Shown piece after piece: positions 5,479 through 9,091 of a DNA stretch of 9,091 bases. Each line of letters begins with the position of its first letter. Within the stretch, counting starts at the first letter, position 1. Both the position numbers and the translations under genes were made by a program. The notes beneath the pieces are model-generated. The model did no database searches and was not told the DNA's origin. It worked only from the letters and a program-made list of their open reading frames with translations. The stretch comes from Betaproteobacteria bacterium TMED156 (GTDB lineage: Bacteria; Pseudomonadota; Gammaproteobacteria; Burkholderiales; Burkholderiaceae_A), in contig NHHF01000039.1 in assembly GCA_002171155.1 (NCBI GenBank), positions 1 to 9,091 on the forward strand, in the 5' to 3' direction.

Positions 5479-6259
5479 TTTTGTTGTTGATAAATTTGAT
5501 ACTAGCACAGCATTATTTTTTTCAAAATTAAGTTCAGCTAGTTATTATTCACCAAAGTCTTTTACGCATTTTTTAAGAAAAGAAGATATTATTGATCATT
5601 TACACTATCAATTTGTAGACAATAATGGAAGTCAAGCATACGTACTTTGGAATGATGAAAATTTTATAATTGCCTTTAGAGGTACACAGCCAACTGAATG
5701 GGCTGACATTAAATCAGACATAAACTTTTGGAAAAGACCTGCATGGGAAGGTGGAAAAGTTCACACAGGTTTTGCAAAATATGTTGATGAAATTTGGGAT
5801 GATATTAAAAAACTATTCTTTGAACATGGTGTAAATCCAAAAAACAACAAAACTAAAAAGGTTTATTTGACTGGTCATTCATTAGGAGCGGCCGCGGCAA
5901 CTATAGCTACTGCAAGATTAGGAACATTTGCAACTGGTTGCTTTACATATGGTTCACCGAGAGCAGGCAATAGAGCATTTACGAAAACAATCAAATGCCC
6001 AGTGTGGAGATTTAGAAATCAAAGAGATTTAGTAACAAGAGTTCCTACAACTTTTATGGGATTTAAACACGTTGGTAAATTTTGTTACATTGATGGAAAA
6101 CATGAAATAAGAATTGGTGCAGTCAATTGGACGAGAGTATTCAAAGACGGCATAGCAAGTCTTTTTAATAAAACTGTCGGTGATGGGTTTGTAGATCATT
6201 CAATTGATGATTATACTAAATACATTAAACAATGCGATACAATTCATAAAAAGGATTAA
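5462..6259 (+). CDS. class-3 lipase (alpha/beta hydrolase)
   Basis: This 265-aa protein has the features of the fungal-type class-3 triacylglycerol lipase family, which hydrolyses ester bonds in lipids. The nucleophile elbow is G138-H-S140-L-G142 after strand KVYLT; the oxyanion strand is IIAFRGT (69-75); YGSPRAGN follows at 163-170; catalytic Asp is probably D189 in NQRDLVTRVP; catalytic His is probably H246 in DHSIDDY. All parts are in canonical order, so the enzyme should be active. There is no signal peptide, so export would need a lesion in the inner membrane or packaging into the virion. It lies between a small membrane protein and spanin-like genes, suggesting attack on host membranes during lysis, or alternatively lipid turnover or virion entry; these roles are inference. 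The segment coding for the Ala-rich helix after the elbow is unusually GC-rich and contains GCGGCCGC. Confidence 0.93.
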   Translation: MSGLLNFVVDKFDTSTALFFSKLSSASYYSPKSFTHFLRKEDIIDHLHYQFVDNNGSQAYVLWNDENFIIAFRGTQPTEWADIKSDINFWKRPAWEGGKVHTGFAKYVDEIWDDIKKLFFEHGVNPKNNKTKKVYLTGHSLGAAAATIATARLGTFATGCFTYGSPRAGNRAFTKTIKCPVWRFRNQRDLVTRVPTTFMGFKHVGKFCYIDGKHEIRIGAVNWTRVFKDGIASLFNKTVGDGFVDHSIDDYTKYIKQCDTIHKKD

Positions 6260-6261
6260 TT

Positions 6262-6735
6262 ATGTTTGGTTATATTAAAGTTATTTTTACAGTAGTGATC
6301 ATCTCAGCAATAGCAGGTGCTGGTATGTATGTAATGAAATTACGTTCTGACAATGCTGTATTAAAAGCAAATCAAATAGAACTAGAACGTTCGATTGAAT
6401 CACAACAAGAATTATTAGAACAACAAAAAGCAGACTTTGAAGAAATACTAGAATCAAACAAACAATTAAATGTTTTAATCAACAGTTTGAAAAAAGATCT
6501 AGAAGATCTAGACAAAAGATTTAACAAAGGTGGCAGGGACGTTGGTAAAATTGGTGTTGAAAAGCCAAAACTGTTAGAAAAAATAATAAACAATGGAGCC
6601 AACAATGCGGCTAGATGTATTGAATTAGCATCAGGGGCCCCACACACAGAAGAGGAGTTGAAGGCAACTAAGAAATCGGAAATCAATCCAGAATGTCCGG
6701 CATTAGCAAACCCTTCATATGTACCATATGAATAA
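6262..6735 (+). CDS. Rz-like inner-membrane spanin candidate
   Basis: This 157-aa protein has the architecture of an i-spanin, the inner-membrane half of the pair that joins or fuses inner and outer membranes in the last step of lysis of Gram-negative hosts. Residues 5-25 (IKVIFTVVIISAIAGAGMYVM) form one N-terminal transmembrane helix, followed by a long Glu/Gln/Lys/Leu coiled coil at about 28-90. A short C-terminal domain has DVGKIGVEKPKLLEKIINNGANNAARCIELASG, in which the segment with NAARCIE resembles the Rz/DUF2570 pattern known from many phages. The start has AAGGA six bases upstream. The end overlaps the next gene, a lipoprotein candidate, by eight bases, the common arrangement of i- and o-spanin genes. 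Function is inferred from architecture and neighbourhood rather than strong sequence identity. Confidence 0.75.
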   Translation: MFGYIKVIFTVVIISAIAGAGMYVMKLRSDNAVLKANQIELERSIESQQELLEQQKADFEEILESNKQLNVLINSLKKDLEDLDKRFNKGGRDVGKIGVEKPKLLEKIINNGANNAARCIELASGAPHTEEELKATKKSEINPECPALANPSYVPYE

Positions 6736-7195
6736 ATTTTTTAAATGGCATAACAGCCAAATAGATTGGTGGAAGAATAAATTAGGAGTTAGCTGGTATG
6801 CGGTATCTTGGATATCATTTCTTAAAGGTGCAATACTAGTTCTTATAGTTGTTGCATTGACTGGCTGTACGATTGGTGAAAAAAGAATAAAAGTATTTTC
6901 AGTTGAAGAACCAAGACAGAATTTAGATCATCCTATGCCTACTCCATTAGAACTGGAAGAGATTAGATGGATAATTATCAATTCAGAAAATGCAGATGAA
7001 GTATTCAAAAAGTTAGAAGAACAAGGCATTGACCCAGTGTTGTTTGGATTGACTGACAGAGACTTTGAAATACTGGCCAAAAACTTTGCACAGATTAGAG
7101 CAAAGCTTCAAGAAACAAATACACTGTTGGAAGAATATAAAAAATATTACGAAGAATATAATCAAGAAGACGAAGTCAACAATAAACCTAAATAA
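6728..7195 (+). CDS. lipoprotein, outer-membrane spanin candidate
   Basis: This 155-aa protein carries a lipobox L44-T-G-C47 after the hydrophobic stretch GAILVLIVVAL (34-44), so signal peptidase II should cleave before C47 and attach lipid. The segment before the hydrophobic core is unusually long (about 33 residues, with five Trp). The mature part has IRWIIINSENADEVFKK (residues ~73-90) and DPVLFGLTDRDFEILAKNFAQI (~98-120), then a Glu/Tyr/Lys-rich coiled-coil tail. I recall these WxxITPEN..FALT..Y..L..N..EIR-type motifs from marine phage proteins that follow Rz-like genes, although they are longer than classical Rz1. It starts within the i-spanin candidate with no ribosome-binding site, so coupling is likely; ATG 6719 is the alternative start, adding three residues. 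As the last gene before a new promoter, it closes the lysis-like block. Confidence 0.72.
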   Translation: MNKFFKWHNSQIDWWKNKLGVSWYAVSWISFLKGAILVLIVVALTGCTIGEKRIKVFSVEEPRQNLDHPMPTPLELEEIRWIIINSENADEVFKKLEEQGIDPVLFGLTDRDFEILAKNFAQIRAKLQETNTLLEEYKKYYEEYNQEDEVNNKPK

Positions 7196-7198
7196 TAC

Positions 7199-7226
7199 TT
7201 GACTTTTAATTAATCTGTTATATACT
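7199..7226 (+). promoter_or_regulatory. sigma70-like promoter upstream of dnaJ
   Basis: TTGACT (7199-7204) and TATACT (7221-7226), separated by 16 bases, each match the bacterial -35/-10 consensus at five of six positions. They sit in the longest intergenic gap of the window (37 nt). The -10 box ends six bases before the dnaJ ATG, so transcription would start at or within a base or two of it, giving a leaderless mRNA. This predicts early, host-polymerase-driven expression of dnaJ-def-clpA, separate from the late genes upstream. Confidence 0.7.
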
Positions 7227-7232
7227 TAAACA

Positions 7233-8111
7233 ATGAGTCAGGATCATTATAAAACACTTGGAGTATCGGAACAATCATCGCAGGATGAGATAAAACGAGC
7301 ATATAAAAAGCTCGCCAAACAGTATCATCCTGACCTTAATGGTGGTGATGACACACAGTTTAAAAAAATAAATGAAGCCAATAATATTTTAAGTGATCAG
7401 CAAAGAAGACAACAATATGATATGGAAAGACGCTATGGTGCACAAGGTGGTCAAGGACCTTTTGGATTTGCAGGCGGATCGTTTGATGATATTATTATTG
7501 ATAGTGATATACCTGGCTTTGGAAATATGTTTGAACAATTCTTTGGCGATAACACATCAAGAAGAACATTTAGACAAAGAAAAGCAAAACCATTACGTAA
7601 TCAAGATATAAGGATTAACTTAACTGTTTCTTTGGAAGATGTTTTTTATGGTGTGTCAAAAGAAGTAGTTATTAAAACACCAACAGGCACAAATCAAAAT
7701 GTAAAAATAGATATTCCAAAGGCATGTGATACAGGAACACAAATAAGATTTTCAGGTTTAGGATCAACGTTGCATGAAGACTTAAGACCAGGAGACTTAT
7801 ATGTGGTATTATCTGTCGCGGCTCATAAAAAGTTTACTCAAAAAGGAAAAGACTTGTACACTAACATAGATATAGATATTTTTGATGCGTTATTAGGAAC
7901 AAAAGTTGATATTGAACATTTTGATAATAATATAACTATAACTGTTCCACCTCTAACTCAACCGGAAGATGTAATTAGAGTAAAAGGAAAAGGTATGCAA
8001 TTAAACAATGGTACATCAGGAAATTTGTATATTAAATTAAATTATCAAATACCAAAAAAATTAACAGATGAACAAAAACAACTTTTAGAAAAAATAAGGA
8101 AAAACATATAA
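7233..8111 (+). CDS. dnaJ: DnaJ/CbpA-type Hsp40 co-chaperone
   Basis: This 292-aa protein is a type II (class B) Hsp40, which stimulates the ATPase of Hsp70/DnaK and hands over unfolded proteins. The J domain occupies residues 5-66, with the essential H32-P33-D34 loop after basic helix II (KRAYKKLAKQY) and helix III FKKINEANNIL. A Gly/Phe-rich linker follows at 69-105. Residues 122-280 form two beta-barrel peptide-binding domains with QDIRINLTVSLEDVFYG and HEDLRPGDLYVVLSV. There is no CxxCxGxG zinc finger, so it is CbpA-like rather than true DnaJ. No dnaK lies in the window, so it probably acts with host DnaK. There is no ribosome-binding site before ATG 7233 and a promoter ends six bases upstream, so the message is probably leaderless. 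Its TAA shares a base with the def ATG. Confidence 0.96.
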   Translation: MSQDHYKTLGVSEQSSQDEIKRAYKKLAKQYHPDLNGGDDTQFKKINEANNILSDQQRRQQYDMERRYGAQGGQGPFGFAGGSFDDIIIDSDIPGFGNMFEQFFGDNTSRRTFRQRKAKPLRNQDIRINLTVSLEDVFYGVSKEVVIKTPTGTNQNVKIDIPKACDTGTQIRFSGLGSTLHEDLRPGDLYVVLSVAAHKKFTQKGKDLYTNIDIDIFDALLGTKVDIEHFDNNITITVPPLTQPEDVIRVKGKGMQLNNGTSGNLYIKLNYQIPKKLTDEQKQLLEKIRKNI

Positions 8112-8599
8112 TGGAATTAGTGTACGCACCTGCAGATATTTTAAAGAAACCTACAATAAGTGTTGACGACGACATGGATAATGTAGTAAAATTAGCAGAA
8201 CAAATGCACAAAATTATGTCACAAAATAACGGTATTGGTCTTGCCGCTCCACAAGTAGGTTTAGATAAAAGTTTCTTTATAATGGGAGATAAAACACGTT
8301 ATAAGTTAGTTGTTAACCCTAAAGTAGTAGAAACAGGTAGTGAAAAAGGTTTAATTACAGAAGGTTGTTTAAGTTTTCCCGGCATATTTTTAAAAGTTCT
8401 ACGTCCACTTAATACAGTTGTAGAGTATGTAAATACTAATGGAGAGAAAGTTAATGAAAGACTCGAAGGAATGATGAGTAGAGTTTTTCAGCATGAAACT
8501 GATCATCTAAATGGAATAACATTTGATACATTAGTTTCTAAACTTAAACTTGATATGGCAATGAAAAAATTAAATAAAAGGTTAAAACGCAATGGCTGA
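8111..8599 (+). CDS. def: peptide deformylase
   Basis: This 162-aa metalloenzyme removes the formyl group from the N-terminal methionine of new proteins at the ribosome exit. All three signature motifs are intact: G41-I-G-L-A-A-P-Q-V-G50; E84-G-C-L-S-F-P-G91; and Q127-H-E-T-D-H132. The metal ligands would be C86, H128 and H132, with E129 as catalytic base. Motif II has Phe where Val is usual (EGCLSVP). About 30 residues follow the HETDH motif, including a Lys-rich helix, so the C-terminal helix of bacterial enzymes seems present; phage deformylases described from cyanophages are, as I recall, shorter there. AAGGA lies ten bases upstream and the start overlaps the dnaJ stop. PDF genes are known in marine phages, where they are thought to support synthesis of specific host or phage proteins. 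Confidence 0.97.
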   Translation: MELVYAPADILKKPTISVDDDMDNVVKLAEQMHKIMSQNNGIGLAAPQVGLDKSFFIMGDKTRYKLVVNPKVVETGSEKGLITEGCLSFPGIFLKVLRPLNTVVEYVNTNGEKVNERLEGMMSRVFQHETDHLNGITFDTLVSKLKLDMAMKKLNKRLKRNG

Positions 8600-9091
8600 A
8601 GAATATGATCCAATAGAATCCGTACTAGATAGAGCAATGGAATTTGCTTCTGAGAGAAACCACGAGTATGTGGTTCTTGAACATCTTCTATTGGCATTAG
8701 CAAACGAAAAAGAAATACAATCATTGATTTCAGAAGTTAAAGGTGACGTTGATCAAATAATGGTTGACTGTATGCAGTATCTTGATAATAAGTTGAAAGA
8801 TATTGTAGTTGAATCAACAGACGCTCCACGCAAAACTTCAGCACTAGAAAGAGTATTTAATAGGGCAGTCACACAGGTTATATTTTCTGGTAGAAAAAAA
8901 TTAGCAATCAAAGATATTTTTGTAAGTTTATTAAGTGAAAAAAATAGTTATGCCTTGTACTTTTTAAAGAAAAATAATATTACAAGACAAGCAGTTATTG
9001 AGCAACTTACAAAAGAACGTTATGGTGAAGATGTACATCTACAAGAAAGACAGCAAGGTGGAGAAATGGGCGGTGGTCCAATTCGTTTTGA
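8592..9091 (+). CDS. clpA: ClpA-type AAA+ unfoldase, N-terminal part (cut by window end)
   Basis: The frame is open from ATG 8592 to the right edge, giving 166 residues of a longer protein. These form a Clp N-domain (two repeats): residues 5-45 with HEYVVLEHLLLALANEKEI and 83-140 with LERVFNRAVTQVIFSG and KDIFVSLLSEKNSYALYFLKKNNI, closely resembling the N-domain of E. coli ClpA (HEF..VEHLLLAL; SG; LLRK..). A flexible Gly/Gln/Glu-rich linker follows at 150-165, as between the N-domain and first AAA+ module. ClpA docks on ClpP and unfolds substrates; its N-domain also binds the adaptor ClpS. The AAA+ modules and the ClpP-binding loop lie outside the window, so an active unfoldase cannot be confirmed. 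The ATG overlaps the def stop by eight bases. ClpC/ClpB are less likely alternatives. Confidence 0.88.
   Translation, partial: MAEEYDPIESVLDRAMEFASERNHEYVVLEHLLLALANEKEIQSLISEVKGDVDQIMVDCMQYLDNKLKDIVVESTDAPRKTSALERVFNRAVTQVIFSGRKKLAIKDIFVSLLSEKNSYALYFLKKNNITRQAVIEQLTKERYGEDVHLQERQQGGEMGGGPIRF

Noticed and set aside
3016..5894. Repeated GC-rich 10-mer GGAGCGGCCG at 3016-3025 and 5885-5894, the latter within a NotI-type GCGGCCGC.
   Set aside because: Both copies encode Gly-Ala-Ala in frame and are explained by the Ala-Ala codon pattern; not a cloning artefact or mobile-element end as far as visible.
6498..6512. Short direct repeat AGATCTAG in the spanin-like gene.
   Set aside because: It encodes repeated Leu-Glu-Asp in a coiled coil and is too short to be a separate element.
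6372..6686. 104-codon reverse-strand frame rich in Ser and Leu.
   Set aside because: It mirrors the Glu/Lys/Leu coiled-coil codons of the spanin-like gene and has no independent support.
7187..7194. CCTAAATA as an additional late promoter for dnaJ.
   Set aside because: Only six of eight positions match TATAAATA, and a better sigma70-like promoter lies next to it; similar six-of-eight matches occur inside genes (near 6215 and 8427).
7196..7232. Intrinsic terminator between the lysis-like block and dnaJ.
   Set aside because: No stem-loop followed by a T-run is present; the gap is filled by the promoter elements.
7393..7611. 72-codon + strand frame inside dnaJ.
   Set aside because: It overlaps the dnaJ linker region fully, has no recognisable domain, and dnaJ is certain in the other frame.

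Overview
The window looks like an accessory/late stretch of an AT-rich, T4-like tailed phage, probably from a marine bacterium. All genes run on the + strand, packed head to tail with overlaps of a few bases. A T4-type RNase H, two sites resembling the T4 late-promoter octamer TATAAATA, and several small proteins that I recall from T4-like marine cyanophages and pelagiphages support this. The host cannot be named from the sequence; low GC and the marine-phage gene set fit a SAR11-like alphaproteobacterium, but that is inference.

Layout. (1) 20-2108: a conserved hypothetical protein, RNase H for Okazaki-primer removal, and two small unknown genes. (2) 2119-3460: an exported HtrA/Deg-type serine protease with one PDZ domain, followed 1 nt later by a glutaredoxin. 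(3) 3477-5478: a translationally coupled pair of unknown proteins, a full-length translation initiation factor IF-1, two small membrane proteins and another unknown protein. (4) 5462-7195: a class-3 (alpha/beta-hydrolase) lipase, then an Rz-like inner-membrane spanin candidate and an overlapping lipoprotein that is an outer-membrane spanin candidate; with the 52-aa membrane protein this reads as an envelope/lysis block, although no endolysin is visible. (5) 7233 to the right edge: dnaJ (CbpA type, no zinc finger), def (peptide deformylase) and the start of clpA, overlapping one another and preceded by a good sigma70-like promoter placed so close to the dnaJ start codon that the message should be leaderless.

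Taken together, the phage carries host-like genes covering the life of a protein: initiation (IF-1), N-terminal deformylation (PDF), folding (DnaJ), unfolding/degradation (ClpA), envelope quality control (HtrA) and thiol redox (glutaredoxin). I regard this concentration of protein-synthesis and proteostasis genes as the main system in the window.

A separate, genome-scale signal is that the pentamer GCWGC (GCAGC/GCTGC) appears to be absent from all 9,091 bases, while GCSGC occurs ten times. Every Ala-Ala codon junction in the called genes uses GCG or GCC as its first codon, although GCA/GCT dominate elsewhere. This looks like avoidance of a restriction or modification site. No tRNA, CRISPR array, insertion sequence or intrinsic terminator was seen, and there is no gene-free stretch longer than about 40 bases.
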